64,000 nucleotides of DNA from Streptomyces albofaciens JCM 4342 (GCF_008634025.1 NZ_PDCM01000001.1:2725501-2789500); one strand, 5' to 3'. Positions 51,846 to 60,709 are shown, counted from the stretch's first letter. Notes: generated by a model from the sequence alone, not told the origin. A program made the numbers and translations.

Positions 51846-53506
51846 GCCCGACCGAACGGATCACCACCGGCGCGCGGCAGCTCGCCGACGGCGCCGGACA
51901 GCTCGCGGCCGGCGACGCCGGCGAGCACCGGGCGCTGATCATCACCCTGTTCGCGGTCTTCGTCGCCGCGACCCTGGGCATCACCGTCTGGGCCGGCCGG
52001 CAGACCCGGGGCGCGGAGGACTTCTACGCGGGCGGCCGCCAGTTCAGCGGCTTCCAGAACGGCCTGGCGATCTCCGGCGACTACATGTCCGCCGCGTCCT
52101 TCCTGGGCATCGCCGGCGCCATCGCCCTCTTCGGCTACGACGGCTTCCTGTACTCCATCGGCTTCCTCGTCGCCTGGCTGGTGGCGCTCCTGCTGGTGGC
52201 CGAACCGCTGCGCAACTCCGGGCGGTTCACGATGGGCGACGTGCTCGCGTACCGGATGCGCCAGCGCCCGGTGCGCACCGCCGCCGGCGTCTCCACGATC
52301 ATCGTCTCGATCTTCTACCTGCTCGCCCAGATGGCGGGCGCGGGCGCCCTGGTCACCCTGCTGCTCGGGATCACCAGCGAGACCGGCAAGATCCTGGTCG
52401 TCGTCCTGGTCGGCATCGTGATGATCCTGTACGTGTCCATCGGCGGCATGAAGGGCACCACCTGGGTCCAGATGGTCAAGGCCGTCCTGCTGATCGCGGG
52501 CACCCTGCTCATCACGTTCCTGGTGATGCTCAAGTTCAACTTCAACATCTCCACCCTGCTGGGCAGGGCCGCCGAACAGAGCGGCAAGGGCGCCGCCTTC
52601 CTGGAGCCCGGTCTGAAGTACGGCGTGACCGCCACCTCGAAGATCGACTTCATCTCCCTGGGCATCGCGCTGGTCCTGGGCACCGCGGGCCTGCCGCACA
52701 TCCTCATCCGCTTCTACACCGTGCCCACGGCCAAGGCCGCCCGGAAGTCCGTGAACTGGGCGATCGGCATCATCGGCGTCTTCTACCTGATGACCATCGC
52801 GCTCGGCTTCGGCGCCGCCGCCCTGATAGAGCCCGCCACGATCATCGCGTCCAACAAGGCGGGCAACACGGCCGCGCCGCTGCTCGCCCAGGAGATCGGC
52901 GGCGGCGCCGACTCCACCGGCGGCGCGATCCTGCTCGCGGTGATCTCCGCGGTGGCCTTCGCGACCATCCTCGCGGTCGTCGCCGGGCTCACCCTCGCCT
53001 CGTCCTCGTCCTTCGCGCACGACCTGTACGTGAACGTCTTCCGCAAGGGCAAGGCCACCGAGAAGGAGGAGGTGGCCGCGGCCCGCTGGGCGACCGTGGG
53101 CATCGGCGCCGTCGCCATCGTCCTCGGCGTCTTCGCGCGCGGCCTGAACGTCGCGGGCCTGGTGGCCCTCGCCTTCGCCGTCGCGGCCTCCGCCAACCTG
53201 CCGACGATCCTCTACAGCCTGTTCTGGAAGCGGTTCACCACCCAGGGCGCGCTGTGGTCCATCTACGGCGGCCTGGCCTCCTCCGTCCTGCTCGTGCTCT
53301 TCTCACCCGTCGTCTCCGGCAAGCCGACCTCGATGTTCCCCGGCGTGGACTTCTACTTCTTCCCGCTGGAGAACCCGGGCCTGATCTCCATTCCGCTCGG
53401 CTTCCTGCTGGGCTGGCTGGGCTCGCTGCTGTCCAAGGAGGAGCCGGACGTCAAGAAGTACGCCGAACTGGAGGTCCGCTCGCTGACCGGCACCGGGGCG
53501 CACTGA
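51842..53506 (+). CDS. actP: Cation/acetate symporter, SSS family (ActP-like)
   Basis: The 554-residue protein has about 13 hydrophobic segments and sodium:solute symporter motifs: RGAEDFYAGGRQFSGFQNGLAISGDYMSAASFLGIAG, LGTAGLPHILIRFYTV and SSSSFAHDLYVNVF. It resembles ActP and the monocarboxylate transporter MctC. It is translationally coupled to the DUF485 gene. A Crp-like site upstream suggests carbon-source control. Confidence 0.94.
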   Translation: MSPTERITTGARQLADGAGQLAAGDAGEHRALIITLFAVFVAATLGITVWAGRQTRGAEDFYAGGRQFSGFQNGLAISGDYMSAASFLGIAGAIALFGYDGFLYSIGFLVAWLVALLLVAEPLRNSGRFTMGDVLAYRMRQRPVRTAAGVSTIIVSIFYLLAQMAGAGALVTLLLGITSETGKILVVVLVGIVMILYVSIGGMKGTTWVQMVKAVLLIAGTLLITFLVMLKFNFNISTLLGRAAEQSGKGAAFLEPGLKYGVTATSKIDFISLGIALVLGTAGLPHILIRFYTVPTAKAARKSVNWAIGIIGVFYLMTIALGFGAAALIEPATIIASNKAGNTAAPLLAQEIGGGADSTGGAILLAVISAVAFATILAVVAGLTLASSSSFAHDLYVNVFRKGKATEKEEVAAARWATVGIGAVAIVLGVFARGLNVAGLVALAFAVAASANLPTILYSLFWKRFTTQGALWSIYGGLASSVLLVLFSPVVSGKPTSMFPGVDFYFFPLENPGLISIPLGFLLGWLGSLLSKEEPDVKKYAELEVRSLTGTGAH

Positions 53507-53547
53507 CAGGGGCACTGCCCCGGGGCCGCCGTGCCTCCGCACCACCC

Positions 53548-53593
53548 GCGGGCGGGGTGGCGTCGTAGATCTCTACGACGCCACCCCGCCCGC
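53548..53593 (+). terminator. Very strong terminator after the acetate symporter
   Basis: Two 22-nt arms (53548-53569 and 53572-53593) are perfect complements around a 2-nt centre; the real loop is wider because the centre cannot close. It lies 42 bp after the symporter stop. Confidence 0.88.
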
Positions 53594-53660
53594 CTCGTGA
53601 TATCTCACCCGTGCCGGCTGTCAGACCCATCGCGTAGGCTCGAAGACGAACTGATCGGAC

Positions 53661-53706
53661 TCGGGCAGGGGGCAGCGGTGCTCTCGGGCAGGGGGCAGCA
53701 GTGCTC
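53661..53706. repeat. Tandem 23-bp duplication containing the moaA ribosome-binding site and start
   Basis: Two adjacent 23-bp units (53661-53683 and 53684-53706), core tcgggcagggggcagc, differ at one base. Each carries a purine-rich site and a GTG. The second GTG (53701) is the moaA start; the first (53678) opens a different frame of 24 codons that ends inside moaA. Confidence 0.95.
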
Positions 53707-54690
53707 ATCGACACTTACGGTCGCGTGGCCACCGACCTGCGCGTCTCGCTGACCGACCGGTGCAACCTGCGCTGCACGTACTGCATGCCCGAGGAGGGCC
53801 TGCAGTGGCTCGCCAAGCCGGACCTGCTCACCGACGACGAGATCGTCCGCCTGATCCGTATCGCGGTCACCGACCTCGGCGTCGAGGAGGTCCGCTTCAC
53901 GGGCGGGGAGCCCCTGCTGCGCCCCGGCCTGGTCGGCATCGTCGAGCGCGTGGCCGCCCTGGAGCCCCGCCCGCAGCTCTCGCTGACCACCAACGGCATC
54001 GGCCTGGAGCGCACCGCCACCGCCCTGCGCGCCGCCGGCCTGGACCGCGTCAACGTCTCCCTCGACACGCTGCGCCCGGACGTCTTCCGCGCCCTGACCC
54101 GCCGCAAGCGCCACGAGGACGTGCTGCGCGGCCTGGAGGCCGCCCGCGCCGCCGGCCTCACCCCGGTCAAGGTCAACAGCGTCCTGATGCCCGGACTCAA
54201 CGACGACGAGGCCCCCGACCTGCTGGCCTGGGCCGTCGCCCACGACTACGAGCTGCGGTTCATCGAGCAGATGCCGCTTGACGCCCAGCACGGCTGGAAG
54301 CGCGAAGGCATGATCACCGCCGGTGACATCCTGGCCTCGCTGCGCACCCGCTTCACCCTCACCCCCGAGGGCCGGGAGGAGCGCGGCTCCGCCCCGGCCG
54401 AGCGCTGGCTCGTCGACGGCGGCCCGCACCGCGTCGGCGTCATCGCCTCGGTCACCCGCCCCTTCTGCCGCGCCTGCGACCGTACGCGCCTGACCGCCGA
54501 CGGCCAGGTCCGTACGTGCCTGTTCGCCACCGAGGAAACCGACTTGCGCGCGGCCCTGCGCTCCACCGCGCCGGACGCGGAGATAGCCCGCCTGTGGAAG
54601 CAGGCGATGTGGGGCAAGAAGGCCGGGTCGGGTCTCGACGACCCGGCGTTCCTCCAGCCGGAGCGGCCCATGTCGGCGATCGGCGGATAG
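53701..54690 (+). CDS. moaA: GTP 3',8-cyclase (molybdopterin biosynthesis)
   Basis: The 329-residue radical SAM enzyme carries out the first step of molybdenum cofactor biosynthesis. The N-terminal [4Fe-4S] motif is C21NLRC25TYC28, and the C-terminal cluster cysteines are in CRACDRTRLTADGQVRTCLF. GGEPLLRP is the SAM-binding GGEP motif, and the conserved C-terminal Gly-Gly is present. GTG 53701 lies in a duplicated RBS/start unit, which may affect translation. No other moa gene is adjacent. Confidence 0.96.
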   Translation: MLIDTYGRVATDLRVSLTDRCNLRCTYCMPEEGLQWLAKPDLLTDDEIVRLIRIAVTDLGVEEVRFTGGEPLLRPGLVGIVERVAALEPRPQLSLTTNGIGLERTATALRAAGLDRVNVSLDTLRPDVFRALTRRKRHEDVLRGLEAARAAGLTPVKVNSVLMPGLNDDEAPDLLAWAVAHDYELRFIEQMPLDAQHGWKREGMITAGDILASLRTRFTLTPEGREERGSAPAERWLVDGGPHRVGVIASVTRPFCRACDRTRLTADGQVRTCLFATEETDLRAALRSTAPDAEIARLWKQAMWGKKAGSGLDDPAFLQPERPMSAIGG

Positions 54691-55053
54691 GCACGGGCGT
54701 CTGCCCCGGGGCGGGATGCGGTCCTGCCGCACGGCTGCCGTGGCCGGGGTGCGGTTCTGTTGTACGACTGCCGCGGCCGGGTGGTCCTGCCGTACGACTG
54801 CCGTGTCCGGGGCGTGGTCCTGCCGTACAGCTGTCGTGTCCGGGACGTGGTCCTGCCGTACAACTGCCGCGGCCGGGGCGCGGCCCCTCGTACCGCCTTC
54901 AGTGGCCGGGGTGCGGTCCTGCCGTACGACCGCCGTGGCTGGGACGTGGTCCTGCGGTACGACTGCCGCGGCCGGGGCGCGGCCCCTCGTACCGCCTTCA
55001 GTGGCCGGACCAATGGCGGCGGGCCGTCGGCGGCCGACCGCCCGCCGGTGGGG
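54691..55053. other. Repeat-filled intergenic region after moaA
   Basis: Nearly the whole 363 bp gap consists of tandem repeats (see separate entry). Open frames run through on both strands because the unit is 33 bp. They lack normal codon bias and homology, so I regard them as non-coding. Confidence 0.7.
54716..55008. repeat. 33-bp minisatellite with a 99-bp higher-order repeat
   Basis: The sub-motif gtcctgccgtac (or a near copy) recurs at 54784, 54817, 54850, 54916 and 54949, spaced by multiples of 33 bp. A 47-bp block at 54863-54909 is repeated without visible change at 54962-55008, exactly 99 bp later. The array follows moaA and faces the 3' end of the next minus-strand gene. Confidence 0.92.
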
Positions 55054-55401
55054 TCAGTCGCCCGCCGGGCGGTCCGCGGCGCCCTTCTCCCACTCCGCCA
55101 GCGTCACGACGTCCTTCAAGAACCCGCGCAAGTTAAGGAAGTTGGACAGGTGTTCGCGGTGCTCGTCGCACGCGAGCCAGGTCTTGCGGCGCTCCGGCGT
55201 GTGCAGCTTCGGGTTGTTCCACGCGAGGACCCACACGGCGTCGGCGCGGCAGCCCTTGGCCGAACAGACGGGCGTGTCCGAGGCGGGTTCCGGCGCCGAG
55301 CCGGGCAGCCCGGGCAGTCCCGGCAAGCCGGGGACCTGCGACGACGCGGAGTTTCCGGCGGAGCCGGCGGAGTCGGGGAGGGGGGCGTCAGGGGAGTTCA
55401 C
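55054..55401 (-). CDS. Uncharacterised small protein with CxxxGC motif
   Basis: The 115-residue protein has a low-complexity Pro/Gly-rich first half (GLPGLPGLPGS) and a conserved-looking second half: VCSAKGCRADAVWVLAWNNPKLHTPERRKTWLACDEHREHLSNFLNLRGFLKDVV. Three cysteines and two or three histidines in this part could form a zinc site. Similar proteins occur in many Streptomyces, where I recall they are sometimes labelled acetone carboxylase without good reason. The GTG 55401 start is uncertain. Confidence 0.75.
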   Translation of the reverse strand: MNSPDAPLPDSAGSAGNSASSQVPGLPGLPGLPGSAPEPASDTPVCSAKGCRADAVWVLAWNNPKLHTPERRKTWLACDEHREHLSNFLNLRGFLKDVVTLAEWEKGAADRPAGD

Positions 55402-55598
55402 GGCCTCAACCCTACGTCGCCCGCGGCAGCGGACATGGCGACGCCGGGCAGCCACGGGGGGAGCCGCCCGGCGTCGGTCCGTCGCTCCGACGGGGGATGC
55501 GGAGCGCGTACGCAGTATGTCACGCGGGAGTGGGCCGGGTGCACCGGAACCGCATGATTGATCTGAGCTTTTTCTGAGCTTTGCAGATCGCGGACGGG

Positions 55599-55973
55599 TC
55601 AACTCCGTTCCCGCCGCGGCCCGTCCGCATCCGGCCCGGCCGCTTCCGGGACCGGTTCCGCCGGGCCGGCGGTGCCCCCGGGGCCCAGCATCGGCCGCGT
55701 GGGCGCCGGTATGAAGGTGGACGGCAGTGAACGTACGTTTTCCCGCCCGGCGTTGGCGATCACCACCGCGACGTACGGCAGGACGACCCCCAGCACCAGG
55801 GTGGCGATGGCCACGTGACGCTCGATGTTCCAGAGCACGGCCGTGAGCACCACGGCCACGGTCCGTACCGACATCGAGATCACATAGCGCCGCTGCCGGC
55901 CCCGCACATCCTCGGTCAGGCCCCGTCGCGCTCCCGTGATCCGGAAGGCCTGGGCGCCGGTCTGCTTCCGCAT
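55599..55973 (-). CDS. DUF3099-like small membrane protein
   Basis: The 124-residue protein has the DUF3099-type start (AFRITGARRGLTEDVRGRQRRYVISMSVRTVAVVLTAVLW) and two transmembrane segments (MSVRTVAVVLTAVLW and VAIATLVLGVVLPYVAVVIANAG), followed by a Pro/Glu-rich cytoplasmic tail. Function unknown. ATG 55973 is used; a GTG one codon upstream is an alternative. Confidence 0.85.
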   Translation of the reverse strand: MRKQTGAQAFRITGARRGLTEDVRGRQRRYVISMSVRTVAVVLTAVLWNIERHVAIATLVLGVVLPYVAVVIANAGRENVRSLPSTFIPAPTRPMLGPGGTAGPAEPVPEAAGPDADGPRRERS

Positions 55974-56190
55974 CACGTTCCACCACCTGCTTGTCGTGCC
56001 GGATTCTCCCCGGTTCCGCACCGATTCCACGTTACGCCGCGCCTGCGCCGCCTTCGAGACCGGGGCGCGATACGGGCGGGCCGGGTCCGTACCGCCCGCA
56101 CGCGTACGGCCGCTCCGGCGTGCGGCGTAGCCCGTCCGGAGCGAAACTGACGGTGCACGATTGCGTGCGCGCGCCGCTTGAGGAGGCGAC

Positions 56191-56469
56191 ATGACTTGGT
56201 TGTGGGCAATCATCGTGGGCCTGGTCCTGGGCCTGATCGCCAAGGCGATCCTTCCCGGCAAGCAGGCGATCCCGCTCTGGCTGACCGTGATCTGCGGCAT
56301 GCTCGGCAGCGTCCTGGGCAACTGGCTCGCCACCGGCATCGGAGTGAACGACACCAAGGGCGTCGACTGGACACGGCACGTGCTGCAGCTGGTGGGCGCC
56401 GTCATCGTGGTCGCCGTCGGTGACCGGCTCTGGGCCGCCGTACGGGGCCGCCACAGAGAGACGACCTGA
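56191..56469 (+). CDS. GlsB/YeaQ/YmgE-family small membrane protein
   Basis: The 92-residue protein has three hydrophobic segments and the family start MTWLWAIIVGLVLGLIAKAILPGKQAIPLWLTVICGMLGSVLGNWLATGIG. Members are stress-associated small membrane proteins, sometimes linked to Asp23/Gls24 genes, but no such gene is adjacent here. ATG 56191 follows gaggagg. Confidence 0.92.
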   Translation: MTWLWAIIVGLVLGLIAKAILPGKQAIPLWLTVICGMLGSVLGNWLATGIGVNDTKGVDWTRHVLQLVGAVIVVAVGDRLWAAVRGRHRETT

Positions 56470-56520
56470 GACGGAAGGCGTGAGACAGCCGGCCTGACGG
56501 CAACAGGCGGGAACACACAC

Positions 56521-56551
56521 CGGCCGGCGCGCACGATGTGCGCGCCGGCCG
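56521..56551. terminator. Bidirectional terminator between the GlsB-like gene and tyrS
   Basis: A perfect 13-bp GC stem (56521-56533 with 56539-56551) closes a 5-nt loop between the convergent genes. It can stop transcription from both sides. Confidence 0.87.
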
Positions 56552-56569
56552 TTCCTGCGTTCGTGGCGC

Positions 56570-57973
56570 CTAGCGGCCGTCGAGCTGGGCCAGCTTGCGG
56601 CCCGCCTTCAGGTACGCCGTACCGGGCACCTCGGCCAGCTTCTCGGCCAGCACCTCGCCCAGCGGCCGGATCGCCTCGGCCTCGGCCAGCACCAGCGTCT
56701 GCTGCCCCTCCGGGGCCTCCACGACCAGGCGCAGCGCGTTCTGCTTGGCCAGCCGCCGGGCAGCCGAGGCGCTCGGCGTGAACTCCAGCACCTTGGTCAG
56801 GACCGTGGCCACCGTCTCCGCGCCGTGCTCGGCGACGTCCACCACCGGCAACGTGCTCACGTCGGCGAAGGACTTCTTGGAGAACTGCGCCACGAACCCG
56901 GCACGCGCGGCCATCGCCGCCTCCAGGCCGTACAGCGCCGTCACGACCTCGCCGGCCAGCACCTTCTTCAGATCCATCGGGTGCAGCGACTTGTCCGCCA
57001 CCCGGGCCAGCACGACCGCGATCTCCTCGTCGGTCCACTCGGTCCAGGCCTTCAGGTACGGCTCCATCAGCCGGTCCGGCACCGACATGATCTTGCCGAA
57101 GACATCGTCGGCGGGCGCGCTGAGCCCCACGTAGTTGCCCTTGGACTTGGACATCTTGGCGCCGGTGCCGTCCGTGCCCTCGATCAGCGGCATGGTGACG
57201 ACCAGCTGCGGCCGCTGCCCGCGCAGCTCCATCAGCTTGCGGCCCATCTGGAGGTTGAGCAGCTGGTCGGCGCCGCCCAGCTCCACGTCGCACTCCAGCG
57301 CCACCGAGTCCAGGCCCTGCGCGATCGGGTACAGCAGCTCCGTCATCGTCAGGCCGGAGCCCGCGGCGAGGCGGTTGCGGAAGTCCTCGCGCTGGAGCAG
57401 CTGCGAGACCGGCACCTGGGAGAGCAGCCCCAGCAGCTCGGGGAAGGTGTACGGCGCCAGCCACTCGCTGTTCTGCCGGAAGCTGACCTTCTCGAAGTCG
57501 AAGAACGGCCGGACCTGGTCGCGGTAGCTGGCCAGGTTGGCGGCGATGTCCTCGTCGGTCAGCGGCGGGCGCTCGGCCGTACGGCCCGACGGGTCGCCGA
57601 TCTTGGCGGTGAAGTCACCGATGATCAGCGTCACGTCGTGTCCGAGCCGCTGGAACCGGCTCAGGATGATCAGCGGCACCGCGTGCCCGAGGTGGACGTC
57701 GGTGGCGGTCGGGTCGATGCCCAGCTTGATGTGCAGGCCCTTGCCCGCCGCCCGGCGCTCCTCGATGCGCTCGGCGAGCTGGTCCACGCCCGGCAGCACC
57801 TCGACGGTACGGGAGGCGATCAGCTCGGCCTGCTCCTTGGCGGGCAGGTCCGTCAGGTCCAGATAGCGCCGGGCGCCCGTCTCCTTGAGCAGCTCCGCGA
57901 CGGTGGAGTCGGCGGAGAGGTCTGCGGAGAGCAGCGAGCTGGCGCGGGCGACGGATTCGCCGAGGCGTGTCAT
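56570..57973 (-). CDS. tyrS: Tyrosyl-tRNA synthetase
   Basis: The 467-residue class-I synthetase charges tRNA-Tyr. HIGH is DVHLGHAV, KMSKS is AKMSKSKGNY, and the tyrosine-binding regions and S4-like C-terminal domain (IRPLGEVLAEKLAEVPGTAYLKAGRKLAQLDGR) are present. Start ATG 57973 is as expected. No T-box is apparent in the short 5' region before the gene. Confidence 0.97.
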   Translation of the reverse strand: MTRLGESVARASSLLSADLSADSTVAELLKETGARRYLDLTDLPAKEQAELIASRTVEVLPGVDQLAERIEERRAAGKGLHIKLGIDPTATDVHLGHAVPLIILSRFQRLGHDVTLIIGDFTAKIGDPSGRTAERPPLTDEDIAANLASYRDQVRPFFDFEKVSFRQNSEWLAPYTFPELLGLLSQVPVSQLLQREDFRNRLAAGSGLTMTELLYPIAQGLDSVALECDVELGGADQLLNLQMGRKLMELRGQRPQLVVTMPLIEGTDGTGAKMSKSKGNYVGLSAPADDVFGKIMSVPDRLMEPYLKAWTEWTDEEIAVVLARVADKSLHPMDLKKVLAGEVVTALYGLEAAMAARAGFVAQFSKKSFADVSTLPVVDVAEHGAETVATVLTKVLEFTPSASAARRLAKQNALRLVVEAPEGQQTLVLAEAEAIRPLGEVLAEKLAEVPGTAYLKAGRKLAQLDGR

Positions 57974-58094
57974 GGCGTTCCTGATCGGTCGGTTTTCCCG
58001 TACGGGAGGACGAGGGAAGAGTCTATTCGAGGCGGCCGGCCCTGCCGGGACCGGCCACAGCCCTCCCTACAGCCCTCCCTGCGCACCCGCGGCG

Positions 58095-59495
58095 TCACAC
58101 TCCGGGACTGACCGAACTCATATTGAAGTCCGGGATCCGCAGGGGCGGCATCGCGGCGCGCGTGAAGTAGTCGCTCCACTCCCGCGGCAGCGTCCGCTCC
58201 GTACGGCCCGCCTCCGCCGCCCGCCCCAGCAGGTCCACCGGCGACTCGTTGAAGCGGAAGTTGTTCACCTCGCCCACCACCTCGCCGTTCTCGACCAGAT
58301 AGACACCGTCCCGGGTCAGCCCGGTGAGCAGCAGCGTCGCCGGGTCCACCTCGCGGATGTACCACAGGCAGGTCAGCAGCAGCCCCCGCTCGGTGCCCGC
58401 CACCATCTCCTCCAGCGACCGGGTGCCGCCGCCGTCCAGGATCAGGTTGCCGATGCCCGGCGCCACCGGCAGCCCGGTCAGCGCGGCGCTGTGCCGGGTG
58501 GTCACCAGCCGCCGCAGCTCGCCCTCGCGGATCCAGTCGGTCGGTTCCAGCGCCAGCCCGTTGTCGAACACGGAGGCGTCGTCGCCGGAGGCGTGGGCCA
58601 GGACGAACGGCGCGCACTCCAGGCCCGGGGCGCGCGGGTCGCTGCGCAGCGTCAGAGGCAGCCCGGCGACCTTGCTGCCGACACGGGTGCCGCCGCCGGG
58701 CCGGGAGAAGACCGTACGGCCCTCGGCCGCGTCCCGGGCCGTCGCCGACCACTGCTGGTACACGAGCAGGTCGGCGACGGCGGTCGGCGGCAGCAGGGTC
58801 TCGTACCGCCCGGCCGGCAGCTCGACGCGCCGCTCGGCCCAGCCGAGCCGGGTCGCCAGCGCCGCGTCCATGGCCAGCGGGTCCGCGTCACGGAAGTCCC
58901 GGGTGGACAGCCCCGCCCAGGCGGACCGGCTGCGGTCCGGGGACTTGGCGTTCAGCTCCAGCGTCCCGGTGGGCTGGTCGTGCCGCAGCCGCAGCCCCGT
59001 GGAAGAGCCGAGATAGGACGACACGACCTCGTGGAAGGCGAACCCGTACAGCTCACGCCCCCCGTCCCCGGCCTGCTTGAACGATTCGCCCAGCGCGGGC
59101 GCGAAGGAGTCGAAAACCGCGGAGGAGGTCTCGGCCGGGGCATCGGTGAAATCCGGCGACGGCGCGGCACCGGAGACCAGCGGCCCGGCGTCCTCGGCGG
59201 GCCCCGCCGCACGCGCGGCCGCCTCCGCCTCCCGCACCAGCGGTTCCAGGTCGGCCGAGGTCACCGCGGACCGGGAAACCACACCGGAGGCGGTGCCCTG
59301 CGCGCCGTCCACGGTGGCGATCACCGTCAGCGACCGCCCACGGGTGACCCCATTGGTGGTCAGCGCATTACCGGCCCACCGCACATTGGCACTCGACCGC
59401 TCATTCGCGATGACCACACACCCGTCGGCCCGGGACAGTTCCAGGGCCCGCTCGACCATCTCATGGGGCGCACCCGCCCGCGGGTTACGGCTCAT
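58095..59495 (-). CDS. TldD/PmbA-family metalloprotease-like protein (PmbA-like)
   Basis: The 466-residue protein matches the PmbA/TldE half of the TldD/TldE pair, with GNALTTNGVTRGRSLTVIA, TGLPVAPGIGNLILDGGGTRSLEEMVAGTERGLLLTCLWYIREVDP and LTGLTRDGVYLVENGEVVGEVNNFRFNESPVDLLGRA. The partner TldD normally carries the HExxxH zinc site; here its gene survives only as a 3' fragment upstream in ATGA overlap, so this protein may have lost its partner unless a second tldD exists. ATG 59495 follows AGGAGGCGGG. Confidence 0.92.
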   Translation of the reverse strand: MSRNPRAGAPHEMVERALELSRADGCVVIANERSSANVRWAGNALTTNGVTRGRSLTVIATVDGAQGTASGVVSRSAVTSADLEPLVREAEAAARAAGPAEDAGPLVSGAAPSPDFTDAPAETSSAVFDSFAPALGESFKQAGDGGRELYGFAFHEVVSSYLGSSTGLRLRHDQPTGTLELNAKSPDRSRSAWAGLSTRDFRDADPLAMDAALATRLGWAERRVELPAGRYETLLPPTAVADLLVYQQWSATARDAAEGRTVFSRPGGGTRVGSKVAGLPLTLRSDPRAPGLECAPFVLAHASGDDASVFDNGLALEPTDWIREGELRRLVTTRHSAALTGLPVAPGIGNLILDGGGTRSLEEMVAGTERGLLLTCLWYIREVDPATLLLTGLTRDGVYLVENGEVVGEVNNFRFNESPVDLLGRAAEAGRTERTLPREWSDYFTRAAMPPLRIPDFNMSSVSPGV

Positions 59496-59779
59496 CGACC
59501 CGCCTCCTGTGCCGTATTCAAAATGCTGACGTCGGTGAACAAAGCGGCCGGACACCCATGCGAAACCGCCGCGATCTGCCCCGGCTGCGCCTTCCCACAG
59601 TTGAAGGCCCCGCCCAGGACATACGTACTCGGCCCGCCGACCGCGGCCATCGACCCCCAGAAGTCGGTGGTGGTCGCCTGGTAGGCGACGTCGCGCAGTT
59701 GTCCGGCGAGGCGGCCGTTTTCGATGCGGAAGAAGCGTTGGCCGGTGAACTGGAAGTTCACCGGGGGAGCGGAGGGCAT
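59492..59779 (-). pseudogene. tldD: 3' fragment of tldD (C-terminal ~90 codons)
   Basis: The frame VNFQFTGQRFFRIENGRLAG through FWGSMAAVGG, AFNCGKAQPGQIAAVSHGCPAALF and LNTAQEAGR is the C-terminal part of TldD. Its stop codon overlaps the pmbA-like start, showing that this was the upstream gene of the operon. Homology stops at about 59761; a nearby ATG (59779) gives only 'MPSAPP' before it. About 400 N-terminal codons, including the HExxxH zinc site, are missing. The fragment could not form an active protease. Confidence 0.88.
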
Positions 59780-59942
59780 ACCTCTCCGATCAGCGTCTGT
59801 GCAGGTCAGACGGTGTTTCACGGTCCACCCTCGATCCGTGTTGATACCGGTTGAAACCGGACTGTACGGGGTGTGGTGACGGCTTGGTGCCGACTTTTGG
59901 CGGGGTGCTGCGGATCTTCGATGCTGATCGTAGACGCCGGGC

Positions 59943-60695
59943 CTACGGGGCAGGGTGGTCCCCGGCCAGAACGGCGAGATGAGCACGAGCGGACTGGGAG
60001 AGGCTGTCCAGCAGAGCCTTCCCCTTGGCCGCTGTAGCGAGGGAAGGCTGCCCGATGATGCCGTTGGTGGTGTACCCGGCCATGCCCAGTGTCAACAGAT
60101 GCGGACGGGTGGGAGCTGAGTGATCATCCTGCTCGATGCCGTCGTGTACGAGGTGCGGAGCGCCGTGCAGGAGCAGAGACACCTCGAACTCTCCGCCGTG
60201 CATGTCGCCGGGGCTACTGCTCTCCAGGCCGGCTTCCTGGCGGGCGCGGGTCCGATCCTCGCTGACGGGGAAGAGGGCTACGCGGGGGCCGTCTACGTTG
60301 GCCTCCTGGGCGACGTTGGACAGCACGTAGTTGCCACCATGCCCGTTGACGATCATCAGCCCCGGCACGCCGGACGCCTTCAGCGACCGCCAGATGTCGT
60401 TGACGACGGCGTACAGGGTCGCGGCGCTGATGCTCACGGTGCCTGCCATGCCTGCCACGCCTGCGTGCTCGTGGGAGCAGGAGACGGTGATGGGCGGCAG
60501 GAGGAAGAGGCCGTGATCGTCGGCGATCCGCTTGGCGATCATGCACGCAATGGCGGTGTCCGTCGTCAGAGGCAGGTGGGCGCCATGCTGCTCGAAGCTC
60601 CCCACAGGCAGTACGGCGATGGTCGGACCCTTGCGGCGCTCGTCCTCGGACGTGGCCTGGGTGATCAGATCGTCCATGTCCTTAGCATCCCTCAT
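59943..60695 (-). CDS. Creatininase-family protein
   Basis: The 250-residue protein has creatininase-family features: IAVLPVGSFEQHGAHLPLTTDTAIA with metal-ligand residues (E, H, D), PITVSCSHEHAGVAGMAGTVS, LMIVNGHGGNYVLSNVAQ and SPGDMHGGEFEVSLLL. Members cleave cyclic or small amides; MftE of the mycofactocin system is one relative, but no other mft gene is nearby. It lies 14 bp downstream of the HTH/TPR gene on the same strand, so the two are probably cotranscribed. The start is either ATG 60695 or 60677. Confidence 0.88.
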   Translation of the reverse strand: MRDAKDMDDLITQATSEDERRKGPTIAVLPVGSFEQHGAHLPLTTDTAIACMIAKRIADDHGLFLLPPITVSCSHEHAGVAGMAGTVSISAATLYAVVNDIWRSLKASGVPGLMIVNGHGGNYVLSNVAQEANVDGPRVALFPVSEDRTRARQEAGLESSSPGDMHGGEFEVSLLLHGAPHLVHDGIEQDDHSAPTRPHLLTLGMAGYTTNGIIGQPSLATAAKGKALLDSLSQSARAHLAVLAGDHPAP

Positions 60696-60709
60696 GGTTT
60701 CCGGCCGAA

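Noticed and set aside
54760..55557. Possible repeat protein encoded by the 33-bp array (frame with VVLPYDCR units)
   Set aside because: The frame has no ribosome-binding site, unusual codon use, runs antisense through the next gene, and the unit length alone explains the openness.
59492..59779. Complete small gene encoding a 95-residue protein
   Set aside because: The sequence is a clear C-terminal fragment of TldD in operon overlap with the pmbA-like gene, so it is better called a truncated gene.
59847..59860. CCGGTTgaAACCGG inverted repeat near the tldD breakpoint as an att site
   Set aside because: It is short, has no second copy in the window and no integrase is present; it cannot be linked to integration from this sequence.
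59943..60695. Mycofactocin system (MftE)
   Set aside because: Only the creatininase-family protein is present; no mftA, radical SAM or glycosyltransferase genes are nearby.
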